Source of the DNA: Streptomyces sp. DT2A-34
GTDB lineage: Bacteria > Actinomycetota > Actinomycetes > Streptomycetales > Streptomycetaceae
DNA: 64,000 nucleotides
Reading direction: 5' to 3'
Assembly: GCF_030499515.1 (NCBI RefSeq)
Contig: NZ_JASTWJ010000001.1
Location: forward strand, 9,528,001-9,592,000
In this document: piece after piece, positions 27,541 through 36,453 of the stretch
Position numbering within the stretch: position 1 is the first letter of the stretch
Layout: each line of letters starts with the position of its first letter
Translations under genes and position numbers: made by a program
The notes under the pieces: model-generated
The model's input: only the letters and a program-made list of their open reading frames with translations
The model's database searches: none
Told to the model about the DNA's origin: nothing

Positions 27541-28623
27541 TCATGGGGTCAGACGTTCGCCACGCGCGCGTACGTCGCTCTCGCGCTCCTGCGATGCGTG
27601 GGCGAGCGGACGTGCCGTGGCCAGCCCGGCCAGCAGGCCCGCGCCCACCGACACCGCGGTGAAGCTGAGCGCGTTGCCGACCGCGGCGATGGCCGCCAGC
27701 GCCGTCAAGGCCGCGCCGGCGGTGAGTGCGACCGGGGTGGGGCGCGCGGTACGCCACAGCGCGAACAACATCCAGCCGAAGGCCGCCGCCAGCAGGACGA
27801 GGCCGAGCACGCCCTGTTCCGCCGCCTGTTGCAGGGGCGCCGAGTGCGGCTTGCCGTCGGACAGCAGCGTTCCGGTGGCCGTCGTACTGAGCTCCCCGAA
27901 GCGTCCCGGCCCCACGCCCAGCGCGGGGTCCCGGCCAGCCAGGTGCAGGGCGTCGTGCCACAGCTGGATCCGGTGCCGCGTCAGCTGATCCTCGAGCCAG
28001 TCGGTGAGTGCGCCGGGCATCGCGTTCCCGGCGACTGCCCAGGTCAGGCCGGTGACGGTGGTCGCGGTCAGGGCCAGTCCCGCGATGCCCACGCCGCGAT
28101 GGCGGATGTGGCCGGCGGCGAGCGAGCACAGCAGGACGGCGGTGCAGGTGACGAAGCCCGAGGTCGAGCCGAGGACACCGGCCGTCACCGCGATTCCTGC
28201 GGCCAGCGCGCGCAGGCCCAGTCGCAGCGCCGGTGCCGAGGCGGCCCAGGCGGCGCAGCACGCGGCGCCGGTGGAGAGGGTGAGTACGGCGGCCGTGGCC
28301 CCGGCGTGGCCCAGCGGGGCGACGATCTGCGGCCCGGGGGCGAGGTGGGGTACGGCCAGCGTCAGACCCACTCCGGCCACTGCTCCGGCGCAGGGCGCGG
28401 CGACCGGCAGCAACGCCCCGCCGATCCGCCCCGCGGCATAGCCGGCGGCCACGGCGAGGATGGCGAGCAGCACACCCTCGGGGCGGCCGTCGTGCACGGC
28501 GGCCGAGATCAGCGACCAGGCGGCGCAGGCCCCCAGCACGACCACGCCCGCCGCATCAGAAACGTTTCGTCTGTCGCCGTCCTCATCCGGACCTGCCGCA
28601 GACGTCATCCCCGTGACATCCAC
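27541..28623 (-). CDS. O-antigen ligase/polymerase-like membrane protein
   Basis: 360 residues with about 10 hydrophobic segments. The C-terminal extracytoplasmic loop contains HRIQLWHDALHLAGRDPALGVGPGRFG and HSAPLQQAAEQG, close to the Wzy_C/WaaL signature (LGvGpGnf ... aHN). Members transfer or polymerise undecaprenyl-linked glycans at the cell surface. A functional link to the nearby HpnB-like glycosyltransferase is possible but not shown. The start may be ATG 28623 or ATG 28608 (MTSAAG). Confidence 0.75.
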   Translation of the reverse strand: MDVTGMTSAAGPDEDGDRRNVSDAAGVVVLGACAAWSLISAAVHDGRPEGVLLAILAVAAGYAAGRIGGALLPVAAPCAGAVAGVGLTLAVPHLAPGPQIVAPLGHAGATAAVLTLSTGAACCAAWAASAPALRLGLRALAAGIAVTAGVLGSTSGFVTCTAVLLCSLAAGHIRHRGVGIAGLALTATTVTGLTWAVAGNAMPGALTDWLEDQLTRHRIQLWHDALHLAGRDPALGVGPGRFGELSTTATGTLLSDGKPHSAPLQQAAEQGVLGLVLLAAAFGWMLFALWRTARPTPVALTAGAALTALAAIAAVGNALSFTAVSVGAGLLAGLATARPLAHASQERESDVRARGERLTP

Positions 28624-28965
28624 CCCGCCCCCCGAAACCCGGTCCCCCGACCTGTGACGGGCCCCGCCGACCGGACCTGATCTGACCTGCCGGTACGACT
28701 GAGCTCCGGCATACCGTAACCGCTGATGGGCGATTTGTGGACGTGTCGTGCAGGAACGATGTATCGCCTGAGTGCCACGGGTCGGCGGCGCCGTCCGCGC
28801 GCTGGGGAGGGCCCGCCGCCGGCGTCATGGCGATGTCTCCCGCGAGGGCACCGCGCTCGCGGTGGGCCTTGCTGTGGACCCGACGGACGCATGTGCCCAC
28901 GTGGGAGCCCTGCCCTCACCGGACCGCGCTGTCGGCGCCGAGGTCAACCGCCGTACACTCCCCGA
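28624..28965. other. 342-bp divergent gap without a gene
   Basis: Between the O-antigen-ligase-like gene (leftward) and lnt (rightward). It should hold both promoters. No short gene with a convincing ribosome site, no obvious riboswitch, and no perfect dyad longer than 6 bp was noticed. Confidence 0.4.
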
Positions 28966-30576
28966 GTGACCGTCACCGCAACTTCCGTGGGCGAGTCGGA
29001 CCAGCTGCAGCCGCAGATCGCGCCCGCCTCGGGCGCAGCACGGCTCCTGCGCCTGGTTCCGGCTCTCGCCGCGGCGCTCTCCGGAGTGCTGCTCTATGTC
29101 AGCTTCCCGCCGCGCACCCTGTGGTGGCTGGCCCTGCCGGCCTTCGCCGTCTTCGGCTGGGTGTTGCGTGGCCGCAGCTGGAAGGCGGGCCTCGGCCTCG
29201 GCTATCTCTTCGGCCTCGGCTTCCTGCTGCCGCTGCTGGTGTGGACCGGAGTGGAGGTCGGCCCCGGCCCCTGGCTCGCGCTGGTCGCGATCGAGGCGGT
29301 CTTCGTGGCGCTGGTGGGCGCCGGGGTCGCCGCGGTGTCGAAGCTGCCCGGCTGGCCGGTGTGGGCGGCGGCGCTGTGGATCGCCGGAGAGGCGGCACGC
29401 GCGCGTGCGCCGTTCAACGGCTTCCCCTGGGGCAAGATCGCGTTCGGCCAGGCCGACGGCGTCTTCCTGCCGCTCGCCGCCGTGGGCGGCACCCCGGTGC
29501 TCGGCTTCGCGGTCGTGCTCTGCGGCTTCGGTCTGTACGAGGTGATACGCCTGGCTGTCGAGGCGCGGCGGACACGGGCCGTACGGCGGTCCGCTGCCGC
29601 TGTCGCCCTGCTGAGCGTGGCCGTACCCGTGGTGGGCGCCGTGGCCGCACGGCCGCTGGTCAGCGACAAGGCCGAGAACGGCACCGCGACCGTCGCGGTC
29701 ATCCAGGGCAATGTGCCGCGCGCCGGACTGGACTTCAACTCCCAGCGCCGCGCCGTACTGGACTACCACGCGCGCGAGACCGAGCGGCTGGCCGCCGAGG
29801 TCAAGGCGGGCAAGGTCGCACAGCCCGACTTCGTGCTGTGGCCCGAGAACTCCTCCGACATCGACCCCTTCGCCAACGCCGACGCGCACGCCGTCATCGA
29901 CACGGCCGCCAAGGCGATCGGCGTGCCCATCTCCGTAGGCGGCGTCGTCGAGCGGGACGGCAAGCTGCTCAACGAGCAGATCCTGTGGGACCCGGCCAAG
30001 GGGCCCGTCGACACGTACGACAAGCGGCAGATCCAGCCGTTCGGCGAGTACCTGCCGCTGCGCTCGCTCGTCGGGGCGATCAACGAGAACTGGACGTCCA
30101 TGGTCCGCCAGGACTTCAGCCGGGGCAGCGAGCCGGGCGTGTTCACCATGGACGGCGCCAAGGTCGGCCTCGTCACCTGCTACGAGGCGGCCTTCGACTG
30201 GACCGTGCGCTCCGAGGTCACCGACGGCGCGCAGATGATCTCCGTGCCCAGCAACAACGCGACCTTCGACCGCAGCGAGATGACCTACCAGCAGCTCGCC
30301 ATGTCCCGCGTCCGCGCCGTCGAGCACAGCCGGACCGTCACCGTCCCGGTGACCAGCGGCGTCAGCGCGATCATCATGCCGGACGGGACGATCACGCAGA
30401 AGACGGGCATGTTCGTGGCCGACTCGCTGGTCCAGAAGGTGCCGCTGCGCTCCAGCGAGACGCTCGCCACGCGGCTCGGCATCATCCCGGAGATCGCCCT
30501 GGTACTGGTCGCCGCGGGCGGCCTCGGCTGGGCGATCGGCGCCGGGATGCGCGCGCGACGCGCCGCTGACGCGTAG
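28966..30576 (+). CDS. lnt: Apolipoprotein N-acyltransferase
   Basis: 536-residue membrane enzyme that adds the third acyl chain to the N-terminal Cys of lipoproteins. About seven N-terminal spans are followed by a carbon-nitrogen hydrolase domain. The catalytic triad is visible: Glu in FVLWPENSSD, Lys in YDKRQIQPFGEYLPL, Cys in GLVTCYEAAFDW. SNNATFDRSEMTYQQLAMSRVRAVE is the usual substrate-gate block. The start is GTG 28966 (VTVTATSVGE). Actinobacteria do N-acylate lipoproteins and often carry more than one copy. Confidence 0.95.
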   Translation: MTVTATSVGESDQLQPQIAPASGAARLLRLVPALAAALSGVLLYVSFPPRTLWWLALPAFAVFGWVLRGRSWKAGLGLGYLFGLGFLLPLLVWTGVEVGPGPWLALVAIEAVFVALVGAGVAAVSKLPGWPVWAAALWIAGEAARARAPFNGFPWGKIAFGQADGVFLPLAAVGGTPVLGFAVVLCGFGLYEVIRLAVEARRTRAVRRSAAAVALLSVAVPVVGAVAARPLVSDKAENGTATVAVIQGNVPRAGLDFNSQRRAVLDYHARETERLAAEVKAGKVAQPDFVLWPENSSDIDPFANADAHAVIDTAAKAIGVPISVGGVVERDGKLLNEQILWDPAKGPVDTYDKRQIQPFGEYLPLRSLVGAINENWTSMVRQDFSRGSEPGVFTMDGAKVGLVTCYEAAFDWTVRSEVTDGAQMISVPSNNATFDRSEMTYQQLAMSRVRAVEHSRTVTVPVTSGVSAIIMPDGTITQKTGMFVADSLVQKVPLRSSETLATRLGIIPEIALVLVAAGGLGWAIGAGMRARRAADA

Positions 30577-30593
30577 CCGTACGCCCGTCGTAC

Positions 30594-30615
30594 GCCCCCG
30601 GAACCCGCCGGGGGC
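30594..30615. terminator. Hairpin after lnt
   Basis: GCCCCCGG-AACCCG-CCGGGGGC, a perfect 8-bp stem 18 bp after the lnt stop. It has no T-run, as is usual for high-GC terminators. Confidence 0.65.
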
Positions 30616-30644
30616 ACGGCCAACGGCCCGTTAGGGTCGAGGCC

Positions 30645-31124
30645 ATGGCTACTCCTGACTTCATTCGTACGATCCGGGCCTCCGCCGGTCATCAGCTGCT
30701 GTGGCTTCCCGGGGTCAGCGCCGTCGTCTTCGACGACGAGGGGCGGGTCCTGCTGGGGCAGCGCGCGGACAACCGCAAGTGGACAGTGATCAACGGCATC
30801 CCGGACCCGGGCGAGCAGCCCGCGACGGCCGCCGTGCGGGAGGTGTACGAGGAGACGGGTGTCCGGTGTGTCGCCGAGCGCGTCGTCCTCGTCCGATCCG
30901 GGAATGAGGTCACCTATCCCAATGGCGACACGTGCCAGTTCATGGACGTCACCTTCCGCTGCCGGGCCGTGGGCGGCGAGGCGCGGGTGAACGACGACGA
31001 ATCGCTGCAGGTCGGCTGGTTCGAGGTGGACGCGCTGCCCGTGATGGACGAACGCCAGCTGTTCCGGATCAAGCAGGCACTGTCCGATGAACCCACGTGG
31101 TTCGAGCCTATGAGCTCGGACTGA
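30645..31124 (+). CDS. NUDIX hydrolase
   Basis: 159 residues with the full Nudix box: a GIPDPGEQPATAAVREVYEE segment followed by TGV, matching Gx5Ex7REUxEExGU. The start FIRTIRASAGHQLLWLPGVSAVVFDD is that of a common actinobacterial subgroup. It hydrolyses a nucleoside diphosphate linked to another group; the substrate cannot be read from sequence. ATG 30645. Confidence 0.9.
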   Translation: MATPDFIRTIRASAGHQLLWLPGVSAVVFDDEGRVLLGQRADNRKWTVINGIPDPGEQPATAAVREVYEETGVRCVAERVVLVRSGNEVTYPNGDTCQFMDVTFRCRAVGGEARVNDDESLQVGWFEVDALPVMDERQLFRIKQALSDEPTWFEPMSSD

Positions 31125-31178
31125 AGTATGTGCTGTGACCATATGTGGCCTGGCGAGGGTGCTGCCTAGGGTCGTGCC

Positions 31179-31988
31179 ATGACCCCGCCCAGTACCCTCC
31201 CGGCTCACGGCTCGTCCCTGCCCTCGCCGCTCGACCTCGGTGGCCGCACCGCCCTCGTCACCGGCGCGGCCGGTGGCATCGGCCGTGCCTGTGCGCTGCG
31301 GCTCGCGGCCGCAGGGGCCAAGGTGAGAGCGGTCGACCGGGACGCCGCGGGTCTGGAGGTCCTTGCCGAGAGGGCACAGGGCCTCGCCGGCGCCGTCGAA
31401 CCGCACGTCCTCGACCTCACCGACCTGGACGCCGCCGAACTCGCCGCCGCAGGCACCGACATCCTCGTCAACAACGCCGGACTGCAACTGGTGCGCCCCA
31501 TCGAGGAGTTCCCGGCCGATGTCTTCCACACGGTGCTCACCGTGATGCTGGAGGCGCCGTTCCGGCTCATCCGTGGTGCCCTGCCCCATATGTACGGACA
31601 GGGCTGGGGCCGGATCGTCAATGTGTCCTCGGTCCATGGGCTGCGCGCCTCGGCCTTCAAGTCGGCCTATGTTGCCGCCAAACATGGTCTGGAGGGACTC
31701 TCCAAGACCGCCGCCCTGGAGGGCGCACCCCATGGCGTCACCTCGAACTGTGTGAACCCCGCCTATGTGCGCACCCCACTGGTCGAGAAGCAGATCGCCG
31801 ACCAGGCCCGGGCGCACGGTATCCCCGAGGAGCGGGTGCTGTCCGAGGTGCTGCTGCAGGACAGCGCGGTCAAGCGGCTCATCGAACCGGAGGAGGTCGC
31901 GGAGGCCGTGGCGTACCTGTGCAGCCCGCCGGCATCCTTCGTGACCGGCACGTCGCTCGTGCTCGACGGTGGCTGGACCGCGCACTGA
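31179..31988 (+). CDS. 3-hydroxybutyrate dehydrogenase (SDR)
   Basis: 269-residue short-chain dehydrogenase. The NAD motif is TGAAGGIGRA, the structural motif NNAG, and the catalytic residues are Ser in NVSSVHG with Tyr and Lys in YVAAKHG. NPAYVRTPLVEKQI matches D-3-hydroxybutyrate dehydrogenases, which oxidise 3-hydroxybutyrate to acetoacetate with NAD+. ATG 31179. About 60 bp separates it from the next gene, a sensory regulator, which might control it. Confidence 0.85.
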   Translation: MTPPSTLPAHGSSLPSPLDLGGRTALVTGAAGGIGRACALRLAAAGAKVRAVDRDAAGLEVLAERAQGLAGAVEPHVLDLTDLDAAELAAAGTDILVNNAGLQLVRPIEEFPADVFHTVLTVMLEAPFRLIRGALPHMYGQGWGRIVNVSSVHGLRASAFKSAYVAAKHGLEGLSKTAALEGAPHGVTSNCVNPAYVRTPLVEKQIADQARAHGIPEERVLSEVLLQDSAVKRLIEPEEVAEAVAYLCSPPASFVTGTSLVLDGGWTAH

Positions 31989-32046
31989 GCGGGGTCACGC
32001 GGACGGAATTCCGAGTTATCCACAGGCCTGACGGGGCGGCGGTGCG

Positions 32047-33855
32047 ATGAGCAATCCTGTGAGCATGTCCCGCGATCACGTGCAGTCCGCCTCGCGTTCC
32101 ACCGCTGCCGGAGCACCCCTGAGCAGCTCCGAGACGCCGTTTCTCGAGCTGCTGGCCAGGGGTGCGTCCGCCGACGCCTACGAGCAGCCGGTGCTGCTCG
32201 CCCGCGCCGAGGGCAGACCGACCGAGTCGATCGTCGCCCTCGAACAGGCCAAGCTGCTCGCGCTGCGCGTGCGCTCCGAGCTTGAAGGGCGGCGCAGGCG
32301 CGAGGCCGAGCTGTCGGCCCTCTTCGAGACCGCCCACGACCTGGCCGGTCTGCGGGACCTGGACGCCGTGCTGCAGGCGATCGTGCAGCGCGCCCGGTCG
32401 CTGCTCGGCACGGACATCGCCTATCTCAGCCTGAACGACCCGGCCAGGGGCGACACCTATATGAGGGTGACCGAAGGCTCGGTCGCCGCCCGGTTCCAGC
32501 AGTTGCGGCTCGGCATGGGCGAGGGCCTGGGCGGACTGGTCGCGCAGACCGCCCGCCCCTATGTCACCGACGACTACTTCAAGGACGACCGCTTCCAGCA
32601 CACCCTCACCATCGACGCCGGCGTGCGCGACGAGGGGCTGGTGGCCATCCTCGGGGTGCCCCTGATGCTGGGGCACCACGTGATCGGCGTCCTCTTCGCA
32701 GCCGACCGACGCGCCCGGGTCTTCGAGCGGGAGCAGATCGCGCTGCTCGGCTCCTTCGCCGCCCTTGCCGCCGCCGCCATCGACACCGCGAACCTGCTCA
32801 GCGAGACCCGCTCGGCCCTCGCCGACCTGGAGCTGGCCAACGAGATCATCCGGGACCGCAGCGGAGTCATCGAACGCGCTTCGGACGTGCACGACCGGCT
32901 CGCCCAACTCGTGCTGCGCGGCGGCGGGGTGCACGACGTGGCCGCCGCGGTCTCCGAAGTCCTCGACGGTACGGTCGAGTTCGCGGAAGCCGCCGCCGCA
33001 CCGGCCGGGGCGCTGGAGGCATCGCGCGCCGAAGGCCACGCCGTACGGTACGACGACGACTGGATCGCCGCGGTGGCCGCAGGCGGCGAACTGCTCGGCG
33101 CGCTGGTGCTGCGTGGCCACCCCGGCCTCGACCCCGTCGACCAGCGCACCCTGGAGCGGGCCGCGATGGTCACCTCGCTCCTGCTCCTCGCCCGGCGCTC
33201 CGCCGCCGAAGCCGAACAGCGCGTCCGGGGCGAGTTGTTGGACGACCTGCTCGACGCCCGCGACCGTGACCCGCGACTGCTGCGCGAGCGCGCGGCACGG
33301 CTGGACGCCGACCTCGACGCCGGGCATGTCGTGCTCGCCGCCCGCCTCGACGCCGTCGCGGCCGATGCCGACCAGGAGGCGTCCGCCCGCAGACGTCTGT
33401 GGTCCGCCGCGTCCCACCTCGCCGCGACCCGGCACGGCCTGGCCGCCGCCCGCGACGGCGGCACGGTTCTGCTCCTGCCCCTCGAAGCGGGGGACACCGC
33501 CACCGCCCTGGCCCGCCGCACCGCCCGACATCTCGGCACGGCCGTCCATGAGGCCGTCACCGTCGGCGCCTCCGCCCCGGTCGAGGACCTGGCCGCACAC
33601 CCCGACGCCGTGGCCGCCGCCTACGAGGAGGGCCGGCGTTGCCTCGAAGCCCTGCGGCTGCAGGGGCAGATCGGGCCCAGAGCTGCGCTACGGCAGGCGA
33701 CTCGAACTAAAGGCCAAGCCGGTCGATATGACTCGGTCTCTGGGCGGGTGAGCACGGTGCGGGTTGGGTGCGGTGCGTGGTCGTCCCAGCAGGTTCTTGG
33801 TCTGCTGGTGGTACACCGCGCGAATGGCCCTGACCAGCGCGAATGCGGGGATTGA
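32047..33855 (+). pseudogene. GAF/PucR-type regulator, C-terminus lost
   Basis: The reading frame gives 602 residues, but only about 540 belong to the family. The N-terminal helical region is followed by a GAF domain (about 95-255: ETAHDLAGLRDLDAVLQAIV, GMGEGLGGLVAQTARPYVTD, VPLMLGHHVIGVLFAADR) and a middle GGDEF-like/CdaR region (GELLDDLLDARDRDPRLL, EEGRRCLEALRLQG). The family then has a PucR-type DNA-binding helix-turn-helix; here the sequence changes at about 33672 and the remainder is foreign. The protein therefore lacks its DNA-binding end. The break marks the left end of the degraded accessory region. Confidence 0.8.
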
Positions 33856-34114
33856 AGTGGAGTCGGCGGAGTCTGGCCTGCGTATGGTCCGGATCTTGGT
33901 TGTGACCTGGGCGAGGCCCAGGTCGGAATGGCTCGTGAGAGGCGGCCATGAATCGAGAAGCCGCCCACGACGAGATCTTCTTGAAGTTGTCTACCAAGGG
34001 GAGCTGACCTGCGGTGATACCGCTGAACGGGTCTCTGGCCTGGGCTGATCCGTCTTTCCGGGTCTTACAGACTCGTGCCTGTATGCGCAGTCGATTCTCC
34101 CCAGAGAACGGCAC
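33688..34114 (-). pseudogene. Degenerate coding remnant, possibly a transposase C-terminus
   Basis: The minus strand contains an open segment ending FALVRAIRAVYHQQTKNLLG...AFSSSRLP at 33688, directly against the truncated regulator. Frames upstream are broken. The position at a gene break and the basic, Arg/Gln-rich end suggest the tail of a transposase, but I cannot name the family. From 34115 to about 34440 nothing coherent is seen. Confidence 0.3.
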
Positions 34115-34350
34115 TGCCCGTGGCCGGTGGGGCGCGCTGCGGAAGTGTCATCGATTCGTCCGGCGGTCACAAGCAGTTACTGCCGCTGGTCCGCTTACCA
34201 GTGGACCACTGGTAAGGGAAGCAGGCGTATCGCCGGGACCGGCTGCCCGAGTTTCTTCGATACAGACAGCAGCAGAACTCCGCGACGCTGGGCTCTGGTA
34301 CGACCAGACGCGGGAGTTGCGTCGGCTGGACGAGAACCCGATGCTTCAGG

Positions 34351-34770
34351 TCACGCCGTCGCGGCGGAGGGACAACGCGTGGCCGTGGTCCCCGCGGACG
34401 GTGACCGTCCTGACCGTGTACGAAGTCGACGACCCGGCAGCAGACCTTGATGACGCCGGGACGCCGCTGCTGGTGGTGCCGCTGTCCGACTCCCTTGCCG
34501 AGGCCGTACGGCGGCTGGAGGTCGACGGGCCAGGTAGAAGTACTCGGTCTCGCCCGACGCGTTCACGAACTGGTGGAGCAGGCACACGATCTCTGCATCG
34601 CCGGCGATCTCCTCGCGGATCTCGCGCAGGAGCGCGTCCTCGCGGCTGGTGTCATGTCCTCCACGCCGCCTCCGACGATCACCCAGTAGGGGGTCCCTTC
34701 CTGGGCGGATGCGCTTCATCAGTGTCGTGTCGTGCGCGGTGATCAGGATGGCGCGGACGCGCTGTTTCAT
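34351..34770 (-). pseudogene. NUDIX hydrolase remnant with frameshifts
   Basis: Starts at ATG 34770 with MKQRVRAILITAHDTTLMKRIRPG. The expected YWVIVGGGVED follows only in a different frame, and the first frame resumes with SREDALLREIREEIAGDAEIV, i.e. two compensating shifts across the Nudix box. Similarity ends after GETEYFYLA, and the C-terminal half is missing. It lies 5 bp after the stop codon of the SDR remnant, so the two were once an operon. Confidence 0.7.
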
Positions 34771-34775
34771 CGGAG

Positions 34776-34917
34776 TCAGTCTCCCTTAGTGCTGTACGGG
34801 CGGGCAGGGCAGTTGAGGATCCAGCCACCGTCAATGTGCAACGACTGGCCGGTGATGAACGATGCACTCGGGTTGGCGAGGAAGGCGATGGCGGCAGCTA
34901 CGTCAGCGGGCTGGCCC
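34776..34917 (-). pseudogene. SDR oxidoreductase C-terminal remnant, interrupted by IS3
   Basis: Encodes DVAAAIAFLANPSASFITG and QSLHIDGGW, the NAD-enzyme C-terminal block of a short-chain dehydrogenase, ending at 34776. Its upstream part continues across the IS3 element at 36221 to about 36260 (ALPEDQIARQCVPRRGQPAD once the 5-bp duplication is removed). Beyond that an in-frame stop and unrelated sequence show the gene was already a fragment. Confidence 0.8.
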
Positions 34918-34948
34918 TGTCAATCCCCGGGTTTCGTAGAGACGTTGG

Positions 34949-35890
34949 TTATGCGGTCCGGCTCTCCTGATCGGTCCGGGTCCGCGCTTGCTGGATGATC
35001 CGTTCGAACTCGACGGGCGGTTTCCCGCCGGCCGCGCTGTGTCGCCGTTTCGTGTTGTAGAAGTCCGCGATCCAGGTGGCGGTCTTCAGCCTCGCCTCGG
35101 TTCGGGTGGCGAAGGTGTGCCGGTGGACGTACTCGACCTTGAGGACCGAGTGGAACGACTCCGCGGCGGCGTTGTCCAGGGCCGACCCGACGCGTCCCAT
35201 CGACTGCACCACGCCCCACCGGCCGCACAACTGCTGGAACGCCTCGGACGTGTACTCGCTGCCGCGGTCCGTGTGAAAAATGACGCCGTCGACCTGGCCG
35301 CCTCTCGTTGCGATCGCCATCTGCAGGGCTGCGCTGACCAGCGCGGCATCATGCCGCCGACCCATCGCGTAGCCCAGGGCCCGGCGGGAGAAGGCGTCGT
35401 GGACAGAGGCGAGGTAGAGCTTGCCCTCACCGGTGTCGATCTCCGTCATGTCGCCCCACCACAAAACGTCGGGCGCGATCGCGTCGAACTTGCGCCGTAC
35501 CAGGTCACCAGCGGTTTTCCGCTTGCCGGGACGGGTCAGCGAACGGCGTCGGCGTGGCGGTTTGCGGCCCTGCAGACCGAGTTCGGCCATGATCTCGGCG
35601 ACGGTGTTCTGCGATACTTGCCAGCCCTCCTCCCACAGATCCAGCGTGATCCGCGGCGAACCGTACGTCTTGCCCGAGCGGTCGAAGAAGTAGCGGACCC
35701 GCTCGGCCAGTTCACCCCGTCTGATCTCGCGTTTCGTCGGCTCATCGGGCCGACGGCGCCACTTGTAGAACCACGCCTCCGACACACCCAGTGCCCGGCA
35801 GGAGATGCGGTGCGAAATGTTGTGCACGGTCTTCTGGTCACTGATCACCCCGACGAGCACCGCCGGGTCCGCCTCAGCTACTTCACCCAC
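34949..35890 (-). CDS. IS3 transposase subunit OrfB (DDE integrase)
   Basis: 313 residues with the rve integrase core: first Asp in WWGDMTEIDTGEGKLYLASV, second Asp in GVIFHTDRGSEYTS, and Glu in DNAAAESFHSVLKVE. The N-terminal HTH_21 region (YGSPRITLDLWEEGWQVSQNTVAEIM) is present. It opens at GTG 35890 inside the end of orfA, consistent with translation by frameshifting. Confidence 0.92.
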   Translation of the reverse strand: MGEVAEADPAVLVGVISDQKTVHNISHRISCRALGVSEAWFYKWRRRPDEPTKREIRRGELAERVRYFFDRSGKTYGSPRITLDLWEEGWQVSQNTVAEIMAELGLQGRKPPRRRRSLTRPGKRKTAGDLVRRKFDAIAPDVLWWGDMTEIDTGEGKLYLASVHDAFSRRALGYAMGRRHDAALVSAALQMAIATRGGQVDGVIFHTDRGSEYTSEAFQQLCGRWGVVQSMGRVGSALDNAAAESFHSVLKVEYVHRHTFATRTEARLKTATWIADFYNTKRRHSAAGGKPPVEFERIIQQARTRTDQESRTA

Positions 35891-36177
35891 AAGACCATGC
35901 AGCGTTTGAGGACATCGCGCTCCATCCCCAGCTCCTTGACGTCCTTCTTCAACTGGGCGTTCTCCCGCCGCAGCCGCGCGAGCTCCTCGCTCTCGCCCAC
36001 CGCCCCGGCCCCGGCGGACCTCCGAGCCCGCGACACCCAGCTCGCCAGCGTCGTCTCGTTGATCCCCAGGTCCCTCGCAACCTGCGCGACCGACTTCCCG
36101 GTCTCGGTCACGATCCGTACAGCCCCCTCACGGAACTCTGCGTCGAACTTCCGCCTCTTCTCCGCCATGACTCCCAA
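35878..36177 (-). CDS. IS3 transposase subunit OrfA
   Basis: 99 residues: MAEKRRKFDAEFREGAVRIV then a helix-turn-helix (SVAQVARDLGINETTLASWV) and a leucine-zipper-like coil (ELARLRRENAQLKKDVKELG). It is the DNA-binding half of the IS3 transposase. Its end overlaps orfB by 13 bp in another frame, the usual place for the -1 frameshift that makes OrfAB. Confidence 0.92.
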   Translation of the reverse strand: MGVMAEKRRKFDAEFREGAVRIVTETGKSVAQVARDLGINETTLASWVSRARRSAGAGAVGESEELARLRRENAQLKKDVKELGMERDVLKRCMVLWVK

Positions 36178-36453
36178 CTTCCCCTGCAGTCACGATCTCT
36201 ACGCTACGAGGGGAAGGTCAGGCCCCGACGGGGAACGCACTGACGGGCGATCTGGTCCTCGGGGAGTGCTCAGTGCTGGGCGGGCAGAGTGTGACCAGCG
36301 TCAGATCGGGAGTTGCCGGCTCGGATTGTGAGCCCGGAACTGGCCCGCACGGCCTGGCGCCACCGTGCGGGCCTTTGAAGCGGCTGGAATAGAGGACTTG
36401 GCGGAGGCGGCTCGCCGAGGCGCCGACGCTTTCCAGGGAGACGGGGAAGCCTC

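Larger units (their letters stand above)
34918..36220 (-). mobile_element. IS3-family insertion sequence, 1303 bp
   Basis: Imperfect terminal inverted repeats: left end TGTCAATCCCCGGG... with CGTAGAGACGTT, right end (read inward) TGACCTTCCCCTCG... with CGTAGAGATCGT. A 5-bp duplication GGCCC flanks it (34913-34917 and 36221-36225). It holds orfA and orfB on the minus strand and looks intact. It splits an SDR remnant. Confidence 0.9.
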
